DNA from: a bacterium
GTDB lineage: Bacteria > SZUA-79 > Acidulodesulfobacterales > Acidulodesulfobacteraceae
Length of the DNA stretch: 64,000 nucleotides
Assembly (NCBI GenBank): GCA_021809845.1
Contig: JAJZJW010000006.1
Span: forward strand, 1 to 64,000
Reading direction: 5' to 3'
The notes under the pieces were generated by a model. The model made no database searches and had not been told where the DNA came from. It saw only the letters and a list, made by a program, of their open reading frames with translations. A program made the translations under genes and the position numbers. This document shows, piece by piece, positions 55,877 through 64,000 of this stretch; the stretch's first letter is position 1, and every line of letters starts with the position of its first letter.

Positions 55877-56443
55877 TCATTCCCCAAAAATTTCCGCCGA
55901 AAATATATAAATATCTGCATTTTCTTTATATGCATCACTTGGCAATCCTGCTTTTTGAGATACCGCTTCTAAAAATTGCGTTTTATTCATATGATATTCA
56001 GTTGCCACCTGAGGCAACAAAACACCGTGATACGGTCCTTTCATTATATATAAGCCATGCTTTCCTATTATAATTTCATCAAGGCTGCCGATTTTTTCTA
56101 AAGGGCTTAAAACGGATATTTCTATGCGGATTTTACTAAGCTCAGAAGGCTCAAGAGGCACGAATCTCGGGTCATTAAATGCAGCTTCGTATGCCATATT
56201 ATATATATTTTTGTAAATTGACTCATTTGAAACAAAATTTCCTATACATCCTCTTAACTGTTCGCCGTTCAGTTTTAAGGTTACAAAAACTCCTGCTTTT
56301 CTCCTCAAATTGTCCGTCAGAGAATTTAAAAGTTCATCGGAATTCAAGTATCCGTCTTTTTTTCCGTTTAAAGAATCTTCTATAGATTTCCGAGCAATTT
56401 TAATCAACTGTTTTTTTTGAGCATCGTTTAAATTGAATTCCAT
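55877..56443 (-). CDS. AMMECR1 / AmmeMemoRadiSam system protein A
   Basis: A 188-residue AMMECR1-domain protein with the conserved LRGCIGNF at 63-70, AFNDPRFVPLEPSEL and HGVLLPQVATEYHM. In many prokaryotes it is encoded beside a Memo-like protein and a radical SAM enzyme; neither partner is near here. Biochemical role is unknown. It lies 178 bp upstream of sirC. Confidence 0.9.
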   Translation of the reverse strand: MEFNLNDAQKKQLIKIARKSIEDSLNGKKDGYLNSDELLNSLTDNLRRKAGVFVTLKLNGEQLRGCIGNFVSNESIYKNIYNMAYEAAFNDPRFVPLEPSELSKIRIEISVLSPLEKIGSLDEIIIGKHGLYIMKGPYHGVLLPQVATEYHMNKTQFLEAVSQKAGLPSDAYKENADIYIFSAEIFGE

Positions 56444-56470
56444 AATTGCATACCTGTTTTAATGTATTTA

Positions 56471-56503
56471 ATATATTTAAAATATATTTAAAATATATTT
56501 AAA
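56471..56503. repeat. Three perfect 11-bp repeats (ATATATTTAAA)
   Basis: ATATATTTAAA occurs three times back to back with degenerate copies on both sides, in the OsmC-AMMECR1 gap. It is pure A/T and most likely a slippage product. Confidence 0.8.
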
Positions 56504-56653
56504 AAATATTTAAAAAATCTATTTTAAGCTATTTATAATAATCATAATAATGCGCAAATGCTTATGCTCTATTTAGTATTATAGTATATTTAAAAATATT
56601 TTAAAAATTTATTTGGTTTTATTTAGCTCCAACAGATTTTATATCAACGTGTT

Positions 56654-57082
56654 TCATGCGATATTATAAGAAAATTCAATATCGGCAGCCTTCTGAAGCA
56701 TTGCCCAGACACTGCAGTATTTGTCTTTTGAAAGATGAATTGCCCTATCTACCGCTTCTTTATCTATGTTTACACCTTTAAAATTATAAATAATACTTAT
56801 TTTAGTAAAAATCATAGGGTGGGATTCTGCTCTTAACCCTTTGACTGTCACATCAAAGGATTCGATAACCTGTCTTTTCTTATTTAAAATAGATATGATA
56901 TCCATGGAACTGCAGCCTGCAAGACTCACAAGAAGGAGCTCCGTAGGTTTTATACCTCCGTCATCGCCGCCTACATCTTTTGATGTATCCATGATTATTT
57001 TATAATCCGGATTAGACGAAGAGTATGCTTCAAATTGCAGATTTTTTATATGATTAATCTTTATCTCCATTGCATTTGGCAT
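56654..57082 (-). CDS. OsmC-family peroxide-reducing protein
   Basis: A 142-residue OsmC/Ohr-fold protein. The two redox cysteines are C57 (SLAGCSSMD) and C123 (DKYCSVWAM). The YhfA-like form reduces organic hydroperoxides or reactive sulfur species; the exact substrate is not readable. The alternative start is M5 (MEIKINHIK). It is a single gene with AT-rich flanks of about 210-220 bp. Confidence 0.88.
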   Translation of the reverse strand: MPNAMEIKINHIKNLQFEAYSSSNPDYKIIMDTSKDVGGDDGGIKPTELLLVSLAGCSSMDIISILNKKRQVIESFDVTVKGLRAESHPMIFTKISIIYNFKGVNIDKEAVDRAIHLSKDKYCSVWAMLQKAADIEFSYNIA

Positions 57083-57302
57083 AATAGCTAATCCCCTTCC
57101 ATCATCTTTTATTATCTACCGGTAAATCGAACTATATAAATTTACATATATTTAGCCGGTAGCTATCAGTTATTTTTTATTTATTTTATATATCTGCTAT
57201 TTATTAAATTTTGTTTATTTATTTTATATTTTTTGATATTTGCTTGATACTTTCTTTGCGTTTTTTATTTAAAATTAAATTTAACTAATTGAATTAAGTC
57301 GG

Positions 57303-58352
57303 TTAGTCAAATTCATTTTTAATATCTCTTTTAAGAAGCATTTTTATAGCATCATTCGGCTTCAATCCTTCGTAAAGCACTAAATATACAATTTCGGTTA
57401 TAGGCATATAAATATTTTTTTGTTTTGCCAATATATGTACCGATTTAGTAGTAGTAACGCCTTCTGCAATCATTTTCATACCGTGGGTTATTGATTCGAG
57501 ACTCATTCCTTGAGCAATTTTTAATCCTACCGCTCTGTTCCTGCTTAAATCAGATGTGGAAGTTAAAATTAAATCGCCTAAACCGGATAATCCCGCAAAG
57601 GTTTGCCTGTCTGCCCCCATAGCTTCGCCGAATCTTGTAATTTCGACTATGCCGCGGGTTATTAGCGCCGCTCTCGCATTATAGCCCAATTTTAAGCCAT
57701 CTGATATACCGGACGCAAGCGCGATAATATTTTTAAGCGCACCTCCTAGCTCTAAACCTTTTACGTCATTTAGCGTGTATATTCTGAAATTTTGGTTGTT
57801 TCTAAAAAAGTTTTTAATATCTGCAAGCAATAAATCATTTGAGGATGCTATGCAAACAGCTGTGGGAAAACCTGCAGCCACTTCGGCGGCAAAACTCGGT
57901 CCGCTCAGCATAGCATACCTTTCAAGCATTTTCTTTCCAAATATGTCAGAAAAAACCTCGTGCGGCATTTCCAAAGTATTCAGTCCGACCCCTTTTGCTG
58001 TATTTATAAAAATATGTTTGCTAAAATCAAACTGGGCATCATGCCGCCTGATTTCCTCAAGCGTACTTTTTAAAGCTAATGACGGAACAACTAAAAATAT
58101 TATGTTCGCATTATTAAAAACAGGTTCAAACGTATCTTCTATAATAATATTTTCTTCTAAAACTATTCCTGGCAGGTAATCAAAGTTTTGCCTATATTGT
58201 TTTAATTTTTTGGCAAATTCCGGGTTCCTGCATTTCAGGTAGACTTTATCCGTATATTTAGCAAAATTAACTGCTAATGCGGTTCCGAAACTTCCTGCCC
58301 CTATAATTCCCGGCACAAAATCACCGCTATTATTTTTTTTCATAAAATACAC
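57303..58352 (-). CDS. gpsA: Glycerol-3-phosphate dehydrogenase [NAD(P)+]
   Basis: A 349-residue GpsA making sn-glycerol-3-phosphate for phospholipids. Rossmann motif GIIGAGSFGTALA near the start, SGPSFAAEVA, the catalytic-lysine region GALKNIIALASGISDGL and GLSGLGDLILTSTSDLSRNR. M4 is an alternative start. It follows gyrA's upstream neighbour order: gyrA stop lies 39 bp from its start, so gpsA precedes nothing else and gyrA feeds into it. Confidence 0.95.
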   Translation of the reverse strand: MYFMKKNNSGDFVPGIIGAGSFGTALAVNFAKYTDKVYLKCRNPEFAKKLKQYRQNFDYLPGIVLEENIIIEDTFEPVFNNANIIFLVVPSLALKSTLEEIRRHDAQFDFSKHIFINTAKGVGLNTLEMPHEVFSDIFGKKMLERYAMLSGPSFAAEVAAGFPTAVCIASSNDLLLADIKNFFRNNQNFRIYTLNDVKGLELGGALKNIIALASGISDGLKLGYNARAALITRGIVEITRFGEAMGADRQTFAGLSGLGDLILTSTSDLSRNRAVGLKIAQGMSLESITHGMKMIAEGVTTTKSVHILAKQKNIYMPITEIVYLVLYEGLKPNDAIKMLLKRDIKNEFD

Positions 58353-58391
58353 CTAAAGTAAAATTTGGAAATTATATTATAATAATAAGAA

Positions 58392-60830
58392 TTAATCCGT
58401 CATTTCTTCTGCCTCGTCGGATGCAGATGCTACAATGGCGTTAGAAACTTTTTCTCCTTCATTTAGCCCTACAAGTCTTACCCCCATTGTATTCCTTCCT
58501 ATGCTGCGAAGATTAGACGCTTTAATTCTTATAATTCGACCCGAAGAAGTTATTAAAATTATATCATTATCTTCTTTTACTTTTAGAACGGCTATAACGT
58601 TGCCGTTTCTTTTGCCAGTTTTGATAGCTATGAGCCCGCTTCCGCCCCTATTTTGCTTGCGAAACTCCGTCATAGTCGTCTTTTTGCCGTAGCCATTCTC
58701 TGTAATACCCACAAGAAAATCTTCTTTAGACGTTAGAATATCCATAGAAACAACCGCATCGTCTTTTAAAAGTTTTATTCCTCTTACTCCCATAGCGCCT
58801 CTTGCAAGAAGCCTATAATCATTAATGTCGGAGCAAATTGATTTGCCTAATTTTGTCGCTATTGTTATTAAGGTATCCTTTAAAGAGTTATCAACAATCT
58901 TAACGCTTATAACTTCATCTCCTTCTCTAAGTTTCACGGCTATTAATCCGCCCTTTCTTACATTTGCAAAATGGACCAAGGAGGTTTTTATAATTTGTCC
59001 TTTTTTTGTTGCAATAATTAATGAATAGCCTTCGTCAAAATTTTTAACCGGTACAAAAAATGATATTTTTTCATTTTCTCTTAAATTAAGAAGATTAACT
59101 ACCGGTTTTCCTTTTGACTGTTTCTGCGTTTCAGGAATATCGTAAACTTTAAGTTTATATGCTATCCCTAAGTTAGTCAGGAATAGTATGCTGTCGTGAG
59201 CCATTGCGCAAAAAGAATCCGTTACAAAATCATCTTCTTTTGATTTTATACCTATATGTCCGCGTCCGCCTCTATGCTGAGATTGAAAAGAGTCAAGTTT
59301 AATTCTTTTTATGTATCCGCTTCCGGTCATCATAACAATCATTTCATCATTGGGAATAAAATCTATTTCATTTACCTCGGCTTCTTCGACAACTATTTTG
59401 GTTTTTCTTGGATCCCCAAATTTTTCTTTTATAAAAATCAGTTCATCCTTTATAATTTTTACAATAAGATTTTCATTGGCTAATATTTCCTTTAGTTTGT
59501 TGACCTTATTTAATATTTCTTCATATTCTTTTATAAGCTGTTCTCTTTCTAGGTTGGTTATTTTTTCAAGTTTCATATCAAGAATAGCTTGCGCCTGAAT
59601 ATCTGAAAAGTTGTATTTTTTAATAAGAGCTGCCTTGGCTTCTTTCGGAGATGCGGACATTTTGATTAATTCAATAACATCGTCTATATTTTGAGCCGCT
59701 ATTCTCAAAGCTTCTAATATATGAAGTCTTGCCTGCGCTTTTTTTAATTCAAACAGTGTTCTTTTGACTACTACTTCTTTTCTAAAATCAATAAAATGCG
59801 AAAGTACTGATTTTAAATTAAGCACCTTAGGCTGATTGTTTACAATCGCGAGCATAATGACCCCGAATGTTTCTTCAAGCTGCGTATGCGAAAAAAGTTT
59901 ATTCATCAAAATAGTTTCATTTGCATCTCTTTTAAGCTCGATAACAACCCTGAGTCCTTCCCTGTCGGATTCATCTCTTAAATCTGATATGCCTTCCACT
60001 CTCTTGTCTCTGACAAGTTCTGCAATTTTTTCAAGTATTTTAGCTTTGTTAACCATATAAGGAACTTCGGTTATAATTATTTTATCTTTTTCGGTATGAT
60101 ATTTAGCTCTTACTTTAACAATGCCCCTTCCGGTGTTAAAATAGTTTATTATGCCGGAATAGCCGTAAACTATGCCGCCGGTGGGAAAATCAGGCCCTTT
60201 CATAAATTTCATAAGGTCATTTATCAGACAATCAGGATTGTCCATAAAATACAGTAATGCATCTATAGTTTCGCTTAAATTATGAGGCGGTATATTTGAA
60301 GCCATGCCTACCGCAATTCCTGAAGACCCGTTAATAAGCAGATTTGGGAATTTGGCGGGTAAGATTGTCGGTTCTTTTAATGAACCGTCATAGTTTGGAA
60401 TAAAATCAACCGTTTCATTGTCTATATCATCAAGCATGAAAGAAGACAGTTTTGTCATTCTGATTTCGGTATATCTCATGGCAGCCGGAGGGTCTCCGTC
60501 AATGGAACCGAAATTGCCCTGCCCGTCGACTAACGGATATCTTAATGAAATGTCCTGCGCCATTCTAACTATCGAGTCGTAAACTGCCGAGTCTCCGTGC
60601 GGATGATATTTACCTATAACATCTCCGACTATTCTTGCGGATTTTTTGTATGGTTTATTATAATCATTGCCTATTTCGTTCATAGCAAATAAAATTCTTC
60701 TATGAACCGGCTTTAATCCGTCTTTGATTTCAGGCAGCGCCCTTCCGATAATAACGCTCATAGCATAGTCAAGATAAGACTGCCTCATTTCATCTTCAAT
60801 GTTAATATCGATAATATTATTCTGCTCCAT
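58392..60830 (-). CDS. gyrA: DNA gyrase subunit A
   Basis: An 812-residue type II topoisomerase subunit. Catalytic tyrosine Y120 (AAMRYTE). The quinolone-resistance region [20 protein letters not shown] has the susceptible-type S81 and D85. The C-terminal beta-pinwheel carries several blades ([13 protein letters not shown] resembles the GyrA-box, plus [22 protein letters not shown]). GGAGG lies about 11 bases upstream. It is transcribed towards gpsA. Confidence 0.96.
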   Translation of the reverse strand: MEQNNIIDINIEDEMRQSYLDYAMSVIIGRALPEIKDGLKPVHRRILFAMNEIGNDYNKPYKKSARIVGDVIGKYHPHGDSAVYDSIVRMAQDISLRYPLVDGQGNFGSIDGDPPAAMRYTEIRMTKLSSFMLDDIDNETVDFIPNYDGSLKEPTILPAKFPNLLINGSSGIAVGMASNIPPHNLSETIDALLYFMDNPDCLINDLMKFMKGPDFPTGGIVYGYSGIINYFNTGRGIVKVRAKYHTEKDKIIITEVPYMVNKAKILEKIAELVRDKRVEGISDLRDESDREGLRVVIELKRDANETILMNKLFSHTQLEETFGVIMLAIVNNQPKVLNLKSVLSHFIDFRKEVVVKRTLFELKKAQARLHILEALRIAAQNIDDVIELIKMSASPKEAKAALIKKYNFSDIQAQAILDMKLEKITNLEREQLIKEYEEILNKVNKLKEILANENLIVKIIKDELIFIKEKFGDPRKTKIVVEEAEVNEIDFIPNDEMIVMMTGSGYIKRIKLDSFQSQHRGGRGHIGIKSKEDDFVTDSFCAMAHDSILFLTNLGIAYKLKVYDIPETQKQSKGKPVVNLLNLRENEKISFFVPVKNFDEGYSLIIATKKGQIIKTSLVHFANVRKGGLIAVKLREGDEVISVKIVDNSLKDTLITIATKLGKSICSDINDYRLLARGAMGVRGIKLLKDDAVVSMDILTSKEDFLVGITENGYGKKTTMTEFRKQNRGGSGLIAIKTGKRNGNVIAVLKVKEDNDIILITSSGRIIRIKASNLRSIGRNTMGVRLVGLNEGEKVSNAIVASASDEAEEMTD

Positions 60831-60849
60831 CTACAGCTTTAACCTCCGA

Positions 60850-60933
60850 TTGATTTTTAATATACAATAATTTATATTTTGCCGTTAGCATTTGATTTTT
60901 AACATACAATAATTTATATCTTGCCATTAGCAT
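60850..60933. repeat. 42-bp tandem duplication upstream of gyrA
   Basis: TTGATTTTTAATATACAATA from 60850 and TTGATTTTTAACATACAATA from 60892 start two 42-bp units differing at about three bases. They end 20 bp upstream of the gyrA start codon, so they form part of its leader or promoter region. Confidence 0.8.
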
Positions 60934-61022
60934 TTGCATTAATTAATTATTAAATAAATAAACTAAGTAAACAAATTATGAAAAAAATGTATAGGTTTGC
61001 ATTTTTCAAACATTAATTACAA

Positions 61023-62090
61023 TTATCCCCCTATTTTATTCATATAAATATTACCGTCTGTTGTAATATTGTTGTTGTTTTGAAGATTATCGGTTTCGTT
61101 TTTATTATTTTTATTATTGAATAAATGCGTCTGCCGTTTTTTTTGTAATACATCCAATAAATATTTATAGATATTTTCATCAGATGCATTGCTGTTTAAA
61201 ATTTCCTTTATATCATATTCTTCATCATAAAAAAGACAAAGCCGCAATTTGCCTGACGCAGTTATTCTTAGTCTATTGCAATCATTGCAAAAATGTTCTG
61301 ATAACGGGCTGATAAAACCAATGACAGCCTTATTATTTTTTTGAGCTGAAAAATAATATTCTTTGCTTACAGAACGCTCATCAATCTTTTTAGGTTCAAA
61401 ATCTTTGTATTCCGTCTTGATTTTATCTATAAGTTCTTTTGAAGTAATTGCTTGACTTATATTTTGCCCTATAGGCATATATTCTATAAATCTTAAATTA
61501 AACTCGTTTTTTACTGCAAAATTTATAAAATTCATCAATTCTTTGTCGTTATCGCCGCGCATCAGCACCGTATTTATTTTAATAGGCTCAAAACCCACCG
61601 TTTTTGCAATATCAATACCCTTAAGAACGGAATCAAGGTTGCCGCCTCGCGTTAATTTGCTGAAAATCTCATTATTTAATGAATCAAGACTTATATTTAT
61701 TCTTTTAAGTCCTGCATTATATAAATCGCGTGCATATTTACCCAGAAGGACGCCGTTAGTGGTCATAGCCATATCTTTTATGCCGTCAATATTGTTCAAT
61801 TTTTCAATAAAATTGACGACACCTTTTCTGACAAGAGGCTCCCCGCCGGTAATTCTTATTTTATTTACACCGCGGCTAACCAGTGCATTGACAAATTTTA
61901 ATATTTCTTCATAGGACAGCATCTCGCTATGGCTGAGCAATTGCACCCCCTCTTTCGGCATACAATATACGCATCTTAAGTTGCACCTGTCGGTCAAAGA
62001 AATTCTTAAATAGGTAATCTGCCTTCCGAAACCGTCAACTAAAAGTTGAGCCGCTTCATTATTATCAATACCAATATCATTAATATCCAT
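61023..62090 (-). CDS. moaA: GTP 3',8-cyclase, molybdenum cofactor synthesis
   Basis: A 355-residue radical SAM enzyme starting molybdopterin synthesis from GTP. N-terminal cluster C36, C40 and C43 (DRCNLRCVYC), TGGEPL, and the C-terminal cluster in SEHFCNDCNRLRITASGKLRLCLF. It ends in the required Gly-Gly (MNKIGG). An Asn-rich run of about 20 residues sits between the last helix and this GG tail. It starts 2 bp after the penicillin-binding protein stop, so they are co-transcribed. Confidence 0.95.
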   Translation of the reverse strand: MDINDIGIDNNEAAQLLVDGFGRQITYLRISLTDRCNLRCVYCMPKEGVQLLSHSEMLSYEEILKFVNALVSRGVNKIRITGGEPLVRKGVVNFIEKLNNIDGIKDMAMTTNGVLLGKYARDLYNAGLKRINISLDSLNNEIFSKLTRGGNLDSVLKGIDIAKTVGFEPIKINTVLMRGDNDKELMNFINFAVKNEFNLRFIEYMPIGQNISQAITSKELIDKIKTEYKDFEPKKIDERSVSKEYYFSAQKNNKAVIGFISPLSEHFCNDCNRLRITASGKLRLCLFYDEEYDIKEILNSNASDENIYKYLLDVLQKKRQTHLFNNKNNKNETDNLQNNNNITTDGNIYMNKIGG

Positions 62091-62092
62091 AA

Positions 62093-64000
62093 TTAAGGCA
62101 TCTCAAAAAAAGACTGGGGATTTGATATCTTACTCGCTTTCGCCGTAGATTTCGGTTCAGTTCCTGCAATATAGGGCATTAAAATAGGGTCTTGATAACT
62201 TGAATCAGCAAGCAGCCCGGTATGCGGATTTATTTCTGCAAAAACAATCCCTGAAGGTATTTTAAACGGTTTGGGCTTAAAAATCATTAATGCTTTTGAC
62301 ATATATCCGTACCATATTGGAGCCGCCGTTATAGCACCTACCATAAATCTACCCATGGAATGAAAATCATCCAGTCCCGTCCACACAGCCGTCACAAGTG
62401 AAGAGGTGTATCCGACAAAGACCCCGTCTCTATACTGGCTTGAAGAGCCCGTTTTGCCGGCTACATATGGAGTAATGTTTCTTATTTTCGATATCGTAAC
62501 CCCTGTTCCGTTTGTAATAACGCGCTCAAGCATATTTGTCAGCACAAAAGAAACCTGAGGTGATAATACCTGTTTGCATTCCGGTTTTTTGTAATATAAA
62601 ATTTTACCTTGAGGGGTTGATATTTTTGTTATGAAAACAGGTTTACACTCGGTGCCATTGTTAGCAAATGCCGTATATCCGTCGGCTAAATCCACAAGCC
62701 TCACGCTTGATGAACCCAAAGCCATTGTCAAATTATGCACAAGGTGATGCAGCCCCATTTTATTAGCAAGCGCTACGACTTTACTAACACCGATTTTATG
62801 TAAAAGCTTAACTGCGATAACATCTATAGAATGAGCCAGCCCAATCAAAAGGGTTGTCGGTCCTGTAAATCTTCTTGAAAAATTATGCGGTTTATAGTAT
62901 TTCCCGGGGACACCCGTCGGATAAATTACTGGCGTATTGTTGATAATTGAAGATGGCGTATATCCCAATGTTAATGCTTCAGCATAAACAAAGGGTTTAA
63001 ATGCCGAACCCGTCTGCCTTTTAGAGTAAAGAGCACGGTTAAATTCAGTATCTTTATAGCTATATCCGCCAACCATAGCTCTTACATAGCCGTTTTTCGG
63101 GTCTATTGATACCAACGCCCCTTCTATTACGTCTTTTTCTTCAAGCGAAAATATGGGAATATGATTTTTGTTAAAACCGTCAAATTTTGCCAGAATTTCA
63201 TATCCGGGCTTCAACGCCTGCCCTGCATTATTTATTTGTCTATAAGCAAAATAAACATAACGCTGAAATTTAGACGCCCATCTCATATTGCTTACAGGAA
63301 TAATACCGTTATATTTACCCACTGAAATATAAGCGGCTTGTCCATTTTTTGACATGCCGGTCACAAAAGCTTTGTAGGTATATCCTTTATAAAGACTTTT
63401 TATGTTGTTTCTGTCCTTTTTGATGGCATTTTTCATCTGTGAATAGGAAAGAACCTTCAGCGGACCGGTATAACCGTATTCATGGGATAAAATCTTTAAA
63501 TGCGATTTCACCGATTTATCGGCATATTCCTGAGCTCTGGCGCTTAAAGCAGAATAAATTTTTAATCCGCCTTCTTTATATATCTGTTTCCCATACTTAG
63601 AAATTATTAGCTGTTTTATTAAAGCAACATAATATGGAGCTACACCTGTATATTTAAAATAGTCGTTTAATCTAATAGGCGTATTGTAGGCTTGAATAGC
63701 CTGCTGTTTGGTTATAAAACCGTCCCTATACATCTGGTTTAAAACGTACTTTTGCCGCCTCTTCATGTCTTTAAAATGAATAAAGGGGTTAAGAAAAGAC
63801 GGGGCTTGCGGCAATCCGCCAAGCATAGCCGCTTCAGCCAGATTAAGTTTCCAGACCGGCTTGCCGAAGTAGCTCAAAGATGCTGCCTCTATTCCATATG
63901 AACCGTTTCCTAAATAAATCTGATTTAAATATATATCTAAGATGTCATTTTTTGATAAATGGCCGGCTACGCGGTATGCAAGTATCGCCTCTCTTAATTT
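62093..64000 (-). CDS. mrcA: Penicillin-binding protein 1A, 5'-truncated by window edge
   Basis: The frame stays open to base 64000, adding 41 codons (KLREAILAYRVAGHLSKND, then LDIYLNQIYLGNGSYGIEAA) to the portion beginning SYFGKP. This is the glycosyltransferase-51 domain (LAEAAMLGGLPQAPSFLNP follows). The transpeptidase domain shows SxxK in TGSAFKPF, and KTGSSS. It polymerises and cross-links peptidoglycan outside the inner membrane. The N-terminal anchor and catalytic Glu region are beyond the window. Confidence 0.95.
   Translation of the reverse strand, partial: KLREAILAYRVAGHLSKNDILDIYLNQIYLGNGSYGIEAASLSYFGKPVWKLNLAEAAMLGGLPQAPSFLNPFIHFKDMKRRQKYVLNQMYRDGFITKQQAIQAYNTPIRLNDYFKYTGVAPYYVALIKQLIISKYGKQIYKEGGLKIYSALSARAQEYADKSVKSHLKILSHEYGYTGPLKVLSYSQMKNAIKKDRNNIKSLYKGYTYKAFVTGMSKNGQAAYISVGKYNGIIPVSNMRWASKFQRYVYFAYRQINNAGQALKPGYEILAKFDGFNKNHIPIFSLEEKDVIEGALVSIDPKNGYVRAMVGGYSYKDTEFNRALYSKRQTGSAFKPFVYAEALTLGYTPSSIINNTPVIYPTGVPGKYYKPHNFSRRFTGPTTLLIGLAHSIDVIAVKLLHKIGVSKVVALANKMGLHHLVHNLTMALGSSSVRLVDLADGYTAFANNGTECKPVFITKISTPQGKILYYKKPECKQVLSPQVSFVLTNMLERVITNGTGVTISKIRNITPYVAGKTGSSSQYRDGVFVGYTSSLVTAVWTGLDDFHSMGRFMVGAITAAPIWYGYMSKALMIFKPKPFKIPSGIVFAEINPHTGLLADSSYQDPILMPYIAGTEPKSTAKASKISNPQSFFEMP

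Overview
The window is an AT-rich bacterial chromosome segment made almost entirely of core and metabolic genes. Nearly all lie on the minus strand; only a lipid-kinase/glycolate-oxidase trio (18497-22501) and yggS (38542-39402) are on the plus strand. I see no prophage, insertion sequence, CRISPR array or conjugation gene. The content points to an anaerobic or microaerophilic, delta-proteobacteria-like organism. It has a siroheme-dependent (Ahb) heme pathway, as in sulfate reducers and methanogens, an indolepyruvate:ferredoxin oxidoreductase, a MetV/MetF-type methylene-THF reductase pair, and the proteobacterial tRNA-Thr-Tyr-Gly-Thr-tuf cluster. A member of the uncultured Acidulodesulfobacterales/Sva0485-type lineages would fit, but that placement is inference from gene content only.

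Layout. 1-1019: 5' end of tuf behind four tRNA genes in the Escherichia coli thrU-tyrU-glyT-thrT order, plus tRNA-His. 1182-8911: a DoxX membrane protein and a pentose-phosphate set (tkt, tal, zwf, gnd) with a stand-alone LigD-type 3'-phosphoesterase and a cyclase-family hydrolase; a decayed second copy of the tkt 3' end lies just downstream of tkt. 8988-11319: slipin, NfeD and family-4 uracil-DNA glycosylase. 11434-17987: a tightly packed redox run (dehydratase-activase-related protein, HtrA protease, MetV, MetF, IorA, IorB). 18497-22501 (+): diacylglycerol-kinase-like protein, GlcD and GlcF. 22535-32274: yceD-rpmF-plsX-fabH-fabK-fabD-fabG-acpP-fabF followed by rpiB and glyA. 32519-38100: dnaX-ybaB-recR and an archaeal/rickettsial-type valS. 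39518-46823: Kup, an APC permease, PolA and an RDD protein. 47067-55698: heme/siroheme genes in transcription order sirC, a CcsA/HemX-like gene, hemA, hemC, cobA-hemD, ahbC, ahbD. 55877-64000: AMMECR1, OsmC, gpsA, gyrA, moaA and a 5'-truncated penicillin-binding protein 1A.

How the genes work together. zwf, gnd, tkt and tal give oxidative and non-oxidative pentose-phosphate flux. The fab cluster is a nearly complete type II fatty-acid initiation and elongation set using FabK rather than FabI. The heme locus would take glutamyl-tRNA to uroporphyrinogen III, precorrin-2 and siroheme-type intermediates and then, through AhbC and AhbD, to heme b; hemL, hemB and ahbA/B are not in the window.

The most unusual signals are: long Asn/Asp-rich insertions in otherwise conserved enzymes (PolA, DnaX, ValS, MoaA, YggS, FabD, GlcF); an apparently inactive proofreading domain in PolA; the foreign-type ValRS; the MetVF-IorAB gene packing; the tkt tail remnant; several short tandem duplications in intergenic regions; and a row of perfect palindromes upstream of zwf. 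I did not find a clear undescribed defence or mobile system. All assignments come from reading the translations; no database search was possible.
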